Shown here piece after piece: positions 8,119 through 14,966 of a stretch of 31,404 nucleotides of DNA (position 1 is the first letter of the stretch; each line of letters begins with the position of its first letter). The translations under genes were made by a program, and so were the position numbers. The DNA is taken from NCBI GenBank assembly GCA_964463325.1, contig CAYXBY010000013.1, positions 1 through 31,404 on the forward strand. The letters run 5' to 3'. The stretch comes from UMGS1002 sp964463325. Its GTDB lineage: Bacteria > Bacillota > Clostridia > Oscillospirales > CAG-272. The notes beneath the pieces were generated by a model that was given only the letters and a program-made list of their open reading frames with translations, searched no databases and was not told the DNA's origin.

Positions 8119-8644
8119 CCCATTTTAAGAAAATTCCTTAAATAATCGTAGCTCCGACACAATACAGTCACAAAAAACGAAAAAAATAAAAGCACAACGA
8201 GCGACTGCCTGTGCGCGATTGATATCATGAGCTTGATATTCCGCAAAAGCATGTGACCTGTTGTGCATTGGGGTATTGCGAGTCTTGCCTTCCTCGCAGG
8301 CATTATTATACTACGTTTCGACGCGTTTGTAAATTATTCAAAATGACGATTTTTCAGATGAAAATTTGTCAAAAGAGCTACCATAGAGAATTTTTTACGC
8401 AGAATTATGTCGATTTTGTCCAAAATGACAACAAAAACGCTCTTGACAACGCCAAAAAGCATTTTTTGGATCATAGCATCACATAATGGGGCAAGAAGTC
8501 ATTTTCTTGATCGAATGGTGGCACTTGCAGGCACGGGCGCAGGCTGAAAATGGCGCTTAAACTAAAATATGCGCCGGAAAGCTGCCGCACATGGGTGTTT
8601 CGACGTTGAGAAAATATTTTATTTCACTTTTTTGTGCAAAAAGG
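8119..8644. other. Gene-free spacer between lon and pyrH
   Basis: No convincing gene was seen on either strand. The short open frames here lack ribosome-binding sites and protein-like composition. The left and middle parts are AT-rich; about 8510-8610 is more GC-rich. Small structures are an imperfect stem TGCGAG/CTCGCA (8277-8298) and GGCGC/GCGCC with a 14-base loop (8552-8575). Two related words, CAAAATGACGAT (8340) and CAAAATGACAAC (8421), also occur. None resembles a riboswitch or small RNA I can name. Confidence 0.6.
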
Positions 8645-8673
8645 TTTACAAATCGTGCAAAATGCTGTAAAAT
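8645..8673 (+). promoter_or_regulatory. Sigma-A-type promoter of the pyrH-polC cluster
   Basis: TTTACA (8645-8650), 17 bases, TAAAAT (8668-8673): each box has five of six consensus bases at ideal spacing. The expected start near 8680 leaves a 24-base leader containing the ribosome-binding site GGAGGG (8691-8696) before the pyrH ATG at 8704. Confidence 0.8.
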
Positions 8674-8703
8674 ATATGTGATCGACTAACGGAGGGAGAC
8701 CGT

Positions 8704-9411
8704 ATGGATAAACCTATTTATAAAAGAGTCCTTGTCAAGCTGTCGGGCGAGGCAATGCAGGGCACGGACGGCATAATTGATTTTGATATGCTCGAGCGGG
8801 TTGCACAAACGCTCAAGCGCTGCGTCGACTGCGGAGTGCAGGTCGCTGTGGTGGTGGGCGCCGGTAACATCTGGCGCGGCGCCAAGCAGGGGCGCAATAT
8901 GGATCGCTGCCTGGCGGATCACATGGGTATGCTGGCAACGGTCATCAACGCGCTGGCCATCAAGGATGCTGTGCGCAACGCCGGCGGCCGCGCGACGGTC
9001 ATGACACCGGTCGACATGCCGCAGTTCGCCGAGATTTATTCCGATGAGCGTGCCATTGAGCGGCTTGAGGCAGGGCAGATAGTCATATTCGGCTGCGGCA
9101 CCGGCAACCCCTATTTTTCGACCGACACCGGCGCGGTGCTGCGCGCGGCCGAGATAAAGGCCGACATCGTGCTCATGGCCAAGAACATCGATGGCATATA
9201 TGATAAGGATCCCAATAAATATGATGATGCCGTCAAGTACACCCGGCTGTCCTACAGCGAGATACTTGACCGCAAACTTGCCGCCTACGACCTCACCGCA
9301 ACGGCATTCTGCGCGGCGAACTCGATACGCACATACGCCTTCGAGCTCAAGGATCCCGAAAATATCATACGCGTAATCTGCGGTGAGCAGATCGGCACCG
9401 AGACCTATTGA
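8704..9411 (+). CDS. pyrH: UMP kinase
   Basis: Phosphorylates UMP to UDP with ATP, the entry to UTP/CTP and UDP-sugar synthesis; allosterically controlled in the amino-acid-kinase family. 235 aa, standard length. Visible motifs are KRVLVKLSGEAMQG (7-20), GAGNIWRG (52-59), DHMGMLATVINALA and GTGNPYFSTDTGAVLRAAEI. The acceptor-side region VLMAKNIDGIYDKDP follows. The ATG at 8704 is preceded by GGAGGG. It is the first gene of the long plus-strand cluster, directly upstream of frr as in nearly all Bacillota. The usual rpsB-tsf partners are not upstream here; a promoter is present instead. Confidence 0.98.
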   Translation: MDKPIYKRVLVKLSGEAMQGTDGIIDFDMLERVAQTLKRCVDCGVQVAVVVGAGNIWRGAKQGRNMDRCLADHMGMLATVINALAIKDAVRNAGGRATVMTPVDMPQFAEIYSDERAIERLEAGQIVIFGCGTGNPYFSTDTGAVLRAAEIKADIVLMAKNIDGIYDKDPNKYDDAVKYTRLSYSEILDRKLAAYDLTATAFCAANSIRTYAFELKDPENIIRVICGEQIGTETY

Positions 9412-9446
9412 TCACATTATCATACATATAGAAAGGAAATTCAGTT

Positions 9447-10001
9447 ATGAAGTTCAATACAAAGCCCTATGAAGAGAAAATGCAGAAGAGCATTGCCGCG
9501 CATGAGTCCAACCTCGCGGTCATTCGTGCAGGTCAGGCCAACCCCATGGTGCTCTCCAAGGTGACATTTGAATATTACGGCGCACCGACGCCCATCAACA
9601 CCATGGCAGATATCCGCGTCTCGGACGCCAAGACCATCGTGGTTACGCCTTATGACAAGTCCACCCTCAAGGCCATCGAAAAGGCTATTCTTGCCTCCGA
9701 TGTTGGCATTACGCCGGCCAATGACGGCACCGTCATCCGACTGGTCTTCCCGCAGCCGACCGAGGAGCGTCGTCGCGAGCTGGCCAAGCAGGTCATGAAG
9801 TACGGCGAGGAGGCCAAGGTTGCCGTCCGCAACATACGCCGCGAGGCAAATGACGCCATCAAGAAGGAAAAGAAGGATGGCACGCTGACCGAGGACGAGC
9901 AGAAGACCGCCGAGAAGGACATCCAGGAGCTCACCGATAAGTACATCAAGAGCGTGGATTCCATCTCTGACAAAAAAGCAAAGGAAATTATGCAGATTTG
10001 A
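9447..10001 (+). CDS. frr: Ribosome recycling factor
   Basis: Splits the post-termination ribosome together with EF-G. 184 aa, normal length. Family segments are EKMQKSIAAHESNLAVIRAG, the TPINTMADIRVSDAKTIVVTPYDKS block, NDGTVIRLVFPQPTEERRRELAKQ and a C-terminal three-helix bundle ending SDKKAKEIMQI. The ATG at 9447 has AAAGGA upstream. The gene lies 35 bases after pyrH. A strong hairpin follows it (10009-10039), so transcript levels of frr and the downstream genes may differ. Confidence 0.98.
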   Translation: MKFNTKPYEEKMQKSIAAHESNLAVIRAGQANPMVLSKVTFEYYGAPTPINTMADIRVSDAKTIVVTPYDKSTLKAIEKAILASDVGITPANDGTVIRLVFPQPTEERRRELAKQVMKYGEEAKVAVRNIRREANDAIKKEKKDGTLTEDEQKTAEKDIQELTDKYIKSVDSISDKKAKEIMQI

Positions 10002-10008
10002 CAAATAT

Positions 10009-10053
10009 GAGCCGGCTTTGACTTTGCCAGAGCCGGCTCGATTAACAGTTTTT
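10009..10053 (+). terminator. Strong hairpin between frr and uppS (partial terminator or processing site)
   Basis: GAGCCGGCT (10009-10017) and AGCCGGCTC (10031-10039) form a perfect 9-base-pair GC-rich stem with a 13-base loop. A run of five T follows only at 10049-10053, nine bases after the stem, so it is not a classical terminator. Because the cluster continues 25 bases later, attenuation or RNA processing/stabilisation is more likely than full termination. Confidence 0.55.
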
Positions 10054-10064
10054 GTGAGGTCATA

Positions 10065-10772
10065 ATGGACGGTGAAAAATCAGTACCGCTGCACGGCATC
10101 AGACACATAGCATTTATAATGGATGGCAACGGCCGCTGGGCTCGCGCCAAGGGACAGCCGCGTGAGCTTGGTCATAAGGCTGGTGCGCAGGCTTTTAGAC
10201 GCGTCATCGAGCATTGCCGCGATATCGGCGTGCAGTGTGTGACGGTCTACGCCTTCTCGACCGAGAACTGGAAGCGCCCGCAGCGCGAGGTGTCGTCCAT
10301 CATGAAGCTGCTGGACGGCTATCTTGACGAGTTTGCCAATGGCGATGAGAAAAATCGCATGTCATTGCGCTTTCTCGGCGATATGTCAGCACTGGATGAG
10401 CGCCTTCAGACCAAGATCGAGCAGCTTGAGCGGCAGTCGGCAGGACATGACAGGGTGCTCAACATCGCACTCAACTACGGCGGCCGCGCCGAGCTGGTGC
10501 GCGCCTTTGGCATACTGGCGGCGCGCGGGCTGACCGAGGTCAGCGAGGGGGACATCTCCGGGGCGCTGTATACCGCCGGTTGTCCTGATCCCGACCTCAT
10601 TGTGAGAACGGCGGGCGAGTACCGCCTGTCCAATTTTTTGCTGTGGCAGGCGTCCTACGCTGAGCTGTATGTTACCGACGTGCTCTGGCCGGACTTCGGT
10701 CCCGACGACGTCGACCGTGCGATAGAGGAGTACGGTCACAGGCGCCGCAATTTTGGCGGCGTAGTAAATTAA
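10065..10772 (+). CDS. uppS: Isoprenyl transferase (undecaprenyl diphosphate synthase)
   Basis: cis-Prenyltransferase that adds isopentenyl diphosphate units to farnesyl diphosphate. The product is the C55 carrier lipid for peptidoglycan and other wall polymers. 235 aa. The signature HIAFIMDGNGRWA contains the catalytic Asp20 and the diphosphate-binding G-N-G-R. Further segments are VYAFSTENWKRPQREV, NIALNYGGRAE and the C-terminal LIVRTAGEYRLSNFLLWQ. In the family the last usually reads RTSGE; here a TAGE variant is seen. The ATG at 10065 has GAGG upstream. Its place between frr and cdsA is the conserved Bacillota order. Confidence 0.97.
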   Translation: MDGEKSVPLHGIRHIAFIMDGNGRWARAKGQPRELGHKAGAQAFRRVIEHCRDIGVQCVTVYAFSTENWKRPQREVSSIMKLLDGYLDEFANGDEKNRMSLRFLGDMSALDERLQTKIEQLERQSAGHDRVLNIALNYGGRAELVRAFGILAARGLTEVSEGDISGALYTAGCPDPDLIVRTAGEYRLSNFLLWQASYAELYVTDVLWPDFGPDDVDRAIEEYGHRRRNFGGVVN

Positions 10773-10794
10773 ACGAACTGGAGTGCTGAGATCA

Positions 10795-11619
10795 ATGCTT
10801 CAAAGAGTAATTACCGCGGTGGTTGCGGCAATCATTTTTCTGCCGATACTGTATTTTTCGGGGACGATCGTCTTTCCAATAGCGGTGGCGGTGCTTGTCT
10901 GCATTGCGCTGTTTGAGATGTTCCGCTGCCTTGGGCTGCATCGGCAGCTGGTGCTGACGCTGCCGTTTTACCCGGTGTGTGCGGCGATGCCGTTCTGCGT
11001 GAGATATCTGCGCGGAGCCGAGCAGTTCGACTTCCGCGACGCGGCGCTGCTGGCCATAGCGGGGCTGATGGTGTATATGTTCGCTGTTGTTGTGCTTAGT
11101 CACAATTCGATAAATTTCTCACAGGCAGCATCGGTATTTGCGTCCTCGTGCTACATAACCTTCGCGTTTTGCGGGGTTGTCTACCTCCGCGATTTTGAAA
11201 ATCAGTACATATTCCTGCTTATCGTCATCGGTGCATTGACGACGGACATATTTGCCTATTTCGTCGGCATGCTGCTCGGGCGGCACAAGCTGATCCCCGC
11301 GATAAGCCCCAAAAAAACGATCGAGGGCAGCGTCGGCGGCCTTGTGTTTTGCGTGGCGGCCTACGTCGGCTTTGCGTATGCCATCGACATTGCGTACATC
11401 GGCGTTGGTTGGCTGATATTGGCCGGAGCGCTGGTGTCGATCGTGGCGCAGATAGGTGATCTTTCAATGTCGGCCATCAAGCGCCAGCACGGAATCAAGG
11501 ATTACGGCAAGCTTTTCCCCGGGCACGGCGGCGTGCTCGATCGTTTTGACTCCATTTTGGCCGTTTCAACGGTGACGACGATTATTTTTGCAGTTTTGAG
11601 CGTTTTCCACACGCTTTAA
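10795..11619 (+). CDS. cdsA: Phosphatidate cytidylyltransferase
   Basis: Integral membrane enzyme making CDP-diacylglycerol from phosphatidic acid and CTP, the branch point of phospholipid synthesis. About 274 aa with seven to eight hydrophobic segments. The signature near the C-terminus (residues 226-254) reads SAIKRQHGIKDYGKLFPGHG followed by GVLDRFDSI, with the expected KD, PGHGG and DR.D residues. I chose ATG 10795 over an in-frame GTG at 10783. GGAG at 10780-10783 lies 11 bases before the ATG but would overlap the GTG. It follows uppS by 22 bases and precedes dxr by 15. Confidence 0.95.
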   Translation: MLQRVITAVVAAIIFLPILYFSGTIVFPIAVAVLVCIALFEMFRCLGLHRQLVLTLPFYPVCAAMPFCVRYLRGAEQFDFRDAALLAIAGLMVYMFAVVVLSHNSINFSQAASVFASSCYITFAFCGVVYLRDFENQYIFLLIVIGALTTDIFAYFVGMLLGRHKLIPAISPKKTIEGSVGGLVFCVAAYVGFAYAIDIAYIGVGWLILAGALVSIVAQIGDLSMSAIKRQHGIKDYGKLFPGHGGVLDRFDSILAVSTVTTIIFAVLSVFHTL

Positions 11620-11634
11620 GATAGGATCTCTAAT

Positions 11635-12789
11635 ATGACAGACAAGAAAACAGTCTCCGTGCTGGGTAGCACGGGCTCGGTAGGCACTCAGGCGCTGGAC
11701 GTTGCCCGCGCAGAGGGGTATCGCGTCCGCGTGCTCACAGCGGGAACAAATCATATCACACTACAAAAGCAAGCGCTTGAATTTCGCCCGGATTTCTGCG
11801 TTCTTGATGACAGAAACGCCGCAGACGCGCTCCGCACCGCGCTTGACGGCACCGGAATACGTGTGCTTTGCGGCCTTTCGGGACTGCACACTGCGCTGCA
11901 CGAGGCGCCTGCCGAGGTGACGGTGAATTCCGTCTCTGGGGCGGCCGGGCTGCGTCCGACGCTCGAGGTGCTGGCGACCGACAGCCGGCTTGCGCTGGCA
12001 AACAAGGAGTCGCTGGTCATGGCCGGCGATCTTATTATGTCCGAGGCGGCACGGCGAGGCAAGAAGATATTGCCCGTTGACAGCGAGCATTGCGCCATAT
12101 TCCAGTGCCTTGAGGGCTGCGGCGGCAACCGCCCGCGCTCGCTGCTGCTGACGGCCTCGGGAGGGCCTTTTTTCGGCATGACGGCGCCCGAGCTTGAGAA
12201 TATCAGCGTCGAGCGTGCGCTGGCGCATCCCACATGGAAAATGGGGCGCAAGATCACCATCGACAGCGCGACGCTTATGAACAAGGGCTTTGAGGTCATT
12301 GAGGCGGCGCGGCTGTTTGGCGTCGGGGCGGACGATATCCGCGTCGTGGTGCACCGCGAAAGTATAATTCATTCGATGGTTGAATATGCTGATAACAGTA
12401 TTCTGGCACAGCTTTCGGTGCCGGATATGCGGCTGTGCGTACAGTATGCGGTCAACTATCCTGTACGGCGCGACGCCGTGATAAAGCGACTGTCGCTGCC
12501 CGAGCTTGGCACGCTGCACTTTGCCGAGCCCGATACCGTCAGCTTCCCGCTGCTGCGCATGGCGTACGACTGCCTGCGCGAGGGCGGCGCCATGCCCGCG
12601 GCGCTGAACGCTGCCAACGAGGTCGCGGTCGAGGCGTTTCTTGAGCGTCGGATAGGTTTTGGCGACATCGCTCGTTTGGTCGACCGCACGCTGGAGCAGC
12701 TGAGCGGGCGCACGTCGGCGAGTGATGTCGACGAGATACTTCATTTTGACAGCCTGGCGCGTCAGCTTGCAAAAAAAGCATTGGCCTGA
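11635..12789 (+). CDS. dxr: 1-deoxy-D-xylulose 5-phosphate reductoisomerase
   Basis: Second step of the MEP pathway: NADPH-dependent rearrangement and reduction of DXP to 2-C-methyl-D-erythritol 4-phosphate. 384 aa, standard. The nucleotide-binding loop is VLGSTGSVG (9-17). ANKESLVMAG, PVDSEHCAIFQCL (metal-binding Asp/Glu) and a TWKMGRKITIDSATLMNKGFE block mark the catalytic domain. VHRESIIHSMVEYADNS follows. The end, ALNAANEVAVEAFL, is also typical. The ATG at 11635 is preceded by AGGA. With ispG at 13881 it shows that this organism makes isoprenoids by the MEP route, feeding uppS in the same cluster. Confidence 0.98.
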   Translation: MTDKKTVSVLGSTGSVGTQALDVARAEGYRVRVLTAGTNHITLQKQALEFRPDFCVLDDRNAADALRTALDGTGIRVLCGLSGLHTALHEAPAEVTVNSVSGAAGLRPTLEVLATDSRLALANKESLVMAGDLIMSEAARRGKKILPVDSEHCAIFQCLEGCGGNRPRSLLLTASGGPFFGMTAPELENISVERALAHPTWKMGRKITIDSATLMNKGFEVIEAARLFGVGADDIRVVVHRESIIHSMVEYADNSILAQLSVPDMRLCVQYAVNYPVRRDAVIKRLSLPELGTLHFAEPDTVSFPLLRMAYDCLREGGAMPAALNAANEVAVEAFLERRIGFGDIARLVDRTLEQLSGRTSASDVDEILHFDSLARQLAKKALA

Positions 12790-12802
12790 AAGGGAGGCGA
12801 AC

Positions 12803-13840
12803 ATCATAACAACTGTACTTTATATACTACTGGCGGTAGTGATCTTCGGATTTATGATCTTTATCCATGAGCTGGGGCATTTTCTGACCGCCCGCGCCTG
12901 CGGCGTTGGCGTAAATGAATTTGCTATCGGCATGGGACCCAAGCTCATCTCGCGTGTGTCCAAAAAATCGGGCATACGTTATTCGCTGCGACTGCTGCCC
13001 ATCGGCGGCTTTGTCAGCATGGTGGGCGAGGACGAGGAAAGCACCGCGTCCAATGCCTTCGGCAATGTAAAGCCATGGCGGCGAATGATCATCATCGTGG
13101 CCGGTGCATTTATGAATCTGCTGCTCGGTGTGCTGATCATGCTGATAATCGTCACCAGCACGAGCGGCCTGCTGGCCACCAACGTTATTGGAGGATTTGA
13201 CGATGGCGCGGTCAGCAATCAGCAACTGATGGTCAACGATAAGATAATCAAGGTCGGTCACACGCGCGTTTTCACGGGCTACGACTGCTATTATGAGATA
13301 ATGAACAGCGGCTACGAGGCGATAGACCTTACCGTCATTCGCGACGGTGAGCGCGTCGTTCTTGAGGACGTTGTGTTCAACACCTTTACCGAGAGCGGTG
13401 CCACCTTCGGCGAGGTCGATTTCACTCCCTACGGCGAGCAAAAGACGCTGCCGCGGGTGCTCAAGCACACCTGGGTGCGTTCGGTCTCAACTGTGCGTAT
13501 GGTTTGGGATTCGCTGGTCGACATGGTGCGCGGCCGCTACGGCATGGACGCAATATCGGGGCCTGTCGGCATCACTGGCGCGATTGGTGACGCTGCCAAG
13601 ACAGGAGTGGCGAATCTGCTCTATCTCTGCGCCGTCATCGCGATCAATCTCGGCGTTGTCAACCTGCTGCCGCTGCCGGCGCTGGATGGAGGACGGTTCG
13701 TCTTTATCCTCATCGAAGCGGTTCGCGGTAAGCCCATCAAAAAAGAGGTGGAGGCATATATCCATTTTGTCGGGATCATTATTCTTTTTGCCTTCATGCT
13801 GGTGATATCCTGCAAGGATATCTGGATGCTGTTCAAGTGA
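12803..13840 (+). CDS. rseP: RIP metalloprotease RseP/RasP (site-2 protease with PDZ domain)
   Basis: Membrane zinc protease that cuts anti-sigma factors and leftover signal peptides within the bilayer. About 345 aa. The zinc motif HELGH is in the first membrane segment (IFIHELGHFLTARACGVGVNEFAIGMGP). A PDZ domain lies at about residues 125-210, and the second ligand region NLLPLPALDGGRFVF is near the C-terminus. The start is unusual. The strong site GGGAGG (12792-12797) is followed in frame only by ATC (12803) and ATA (12806). The nearest standard start upstream is ATG 12722, deep inside dxr with no good site. The nearest standard start downstream is GTG 12839, which would remove part of the first membrane helix. 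A start at ATC gives MITTVLYILLAVVIFGF, a normal family N-terminus. Confidence 0.92.
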   Translation: MITTVLYILLAVVIFGFMIFIHELGHFLTARACGVGVNEFAIGMGPKLISRVSKKSGIRYSLRLLPIGGFVSMVGEDEESTASNAFGNVKPWRRMIIIVAGAFMNLLLGVLIMLIIVTSTSGLLATNVIGGFDDGAVSNQQLMVNDKIIKVGHTRVFTGYDCYYEIMNSGYEAIDLTVIRDGERVVLEDVVFNTFTESGATFGEVDFTPYGEQKTLPRVLKHTWVRSVSTVRMVWDSLVDMVRGRYGMDAISGPVGITGAIGDAAKTGVANLLYLCAVIAINLGVVNLLPLPALDGGRFVFILIEAVRGKPIKKEVEAYIHFVGIIILFAFMLVISCKDIWMLFK

Positions 13841-13880
13841 CAGGCACATCACAAATCAATAAATAGAGAAGCTAAAGACC

Positions 13881-14963
13881 ATGAAATATAACAATATAAG
13901 ACGTCGAACATCGGTGGTACACGTTGGAAACGTTACAATTGGCGGAACGGCCGCACTGGCGATACAATCCATGACCAACACGCCCGCGGGCGACCATGAG
14001 GCAGCGCTGCGTCAGCTGCGCCGCCTCGAGGAGGCGGGCTGCGATATAGCGAGGATAACCGTGCCGAACGAGGAGTCGGCGAGGACGATCAGCTATGTCA
14101 AGGAACGCGGCATCAGCATGCCCATAGTCGCGGACATTCATTTCGACTATCGTCTGGCGCTGCTGTGCGCCGAGCAGGGCGTCGACAAAATACGCATCAA
14201 CCCCGGCAACATAGGCGACGACGACAAAGTACGACAAGTCTGCCGCGCATGTGCGGCGGGCGGCATTCCCATCCGTATCGGCGTCAACAGCGGCTCGCTG
14301 GAGAAGGGAATACTGGCCAAGCACGGCGCACCGACGGCCGAGGCGCTGTGTGAGTCTGCGCTCTACCACGCCCGCCTGCTGGAGCGCTTTGATTTTAATG
14401 ACATCGTCATTTCCATTAAATCCTCCGACGTCAGGACCATGATTGAGGCCAACGTGCTGCTGGCAGAGCGGTGCAGTTACCCAATCCACCTCGGTGTCAC
14501 CGAGGCCGGTGGCGGCCGTGCGGGGCTGATAAAGAGCTCGGCCGGCATTGGGGCGCTGCTCTGCCGCGGGATCGGTGACACGCTGAGAGTTTCACTGACC
14601 GACGACCCGGTAAGCGAGATAGCGGCGGCGCGTGAGCTGATGACGGCGCTCAACGTCGAGGGGCAGCGCGGGCTGAACGTTATCAGCTGCCCAACCTGTG
14701 GTCGCACCTGTGTTGATCTTATCGGGCTGTATGACCGCTTTGTCGCTGAGGCGGCGCGGCTGGGGCTCGACCGCAAGCCGGTGACTGTAGCCATTATGGG
14801 TTGCGCCGTAAACGGTCCCGGCGAGGCACGCGAGGCTGATTTTGGCATCGCAGGTGGACGCGGCGAGGCGCTGCTGTTCCGCCACGGCGAGGTGTGCGGC
14901 AAGGTGCCCGAGGACAAGATAATCGAAACACTTATAAATGAGCTAAAGGACATCACAAAATAA
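13881..14963 (+). CDS. ispG: 4-hydroxy-3-methylbut-2-enyl diphosphate synthase (IspG/GcpE)
   Basis: Penultimate MEP-pathway step: an iron-sulfur enzyme that reductively opens methylerythritol cyclodiphosphate to HMBPP. 360 aa. The TIM-barrel N-terminal part has VGNVTIGGTAALAIQSMTNT and RINPGNIG. The [4Fe-4S] ligands are Cys270 and Cys273 (SCPTCGRTC) plus Cys308 (MGCAVNGPGEA), followed by the conserved GE. The ATG at 13881 has GAAGC/AAAG upstream, a modest site. The gene sits 40 bases after rseP and 3 bases before polC. In Bacillus this slot next to polC is occupied by proS; ispG here is the arrangement often seen in Clostridia. Confidence 0.97.
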   Translation: MKYNNIRRRTSVVHVGNVTIGGTAALAIQSMTNTPAGDHEAALRQLRRLEEAGCDIARITVPNEESARTISYVKERGISMPIVADIHFDYRLALLCAEQGVDKIRINPGNIGDDDKVRQVCRACAAGGIPIRIGVNSGSLEKGILAKHGAPTAEALCESALYHARLLERFDFNDIVISIKSSDVRTMIEANVLLAERCSYPIHLGVTEAGGGRAGLIKSSAGIGALLCRGIGDTLRVSLTDDPVSEIAAARELMTALNVEGQRGLNVISCPTCGRTCVDLIGLYDRFVAEAARLGLDRKPVTVAIMGCAVNGPGEAREADFGIAGGRGEALLFRHGEVCGKVPEDKIIETLINELKDITK

Positions 14964-14966
14964 AAA

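Noticed and set aside
8253..8486. Possible 77-residue protein in the lon-pyrH gap
   Set aside because: No ribosome-binding site, unlikely composition, and no recognisable similarity.
10783..10794. GTG as the cdsA start
   Set aside because: It overlaps the only Shine-Dalgarno-like sequence; ATG 10795 fits better.
12722..12805. N-terminal extension of RseP from an ATG inside dxr
   Set aside because: It would add 27 residues not typical of the family and ignores the strong ribosome-binding site at 12792-12797. Kept only as a fallback if AUC/AUA initiation is disproved.
11761..12807. Open frame antisense to dxr
   Set aside because: Low-complexity Arg/His/Ala-rich product, a shadow of the GC-rich dxr gene.
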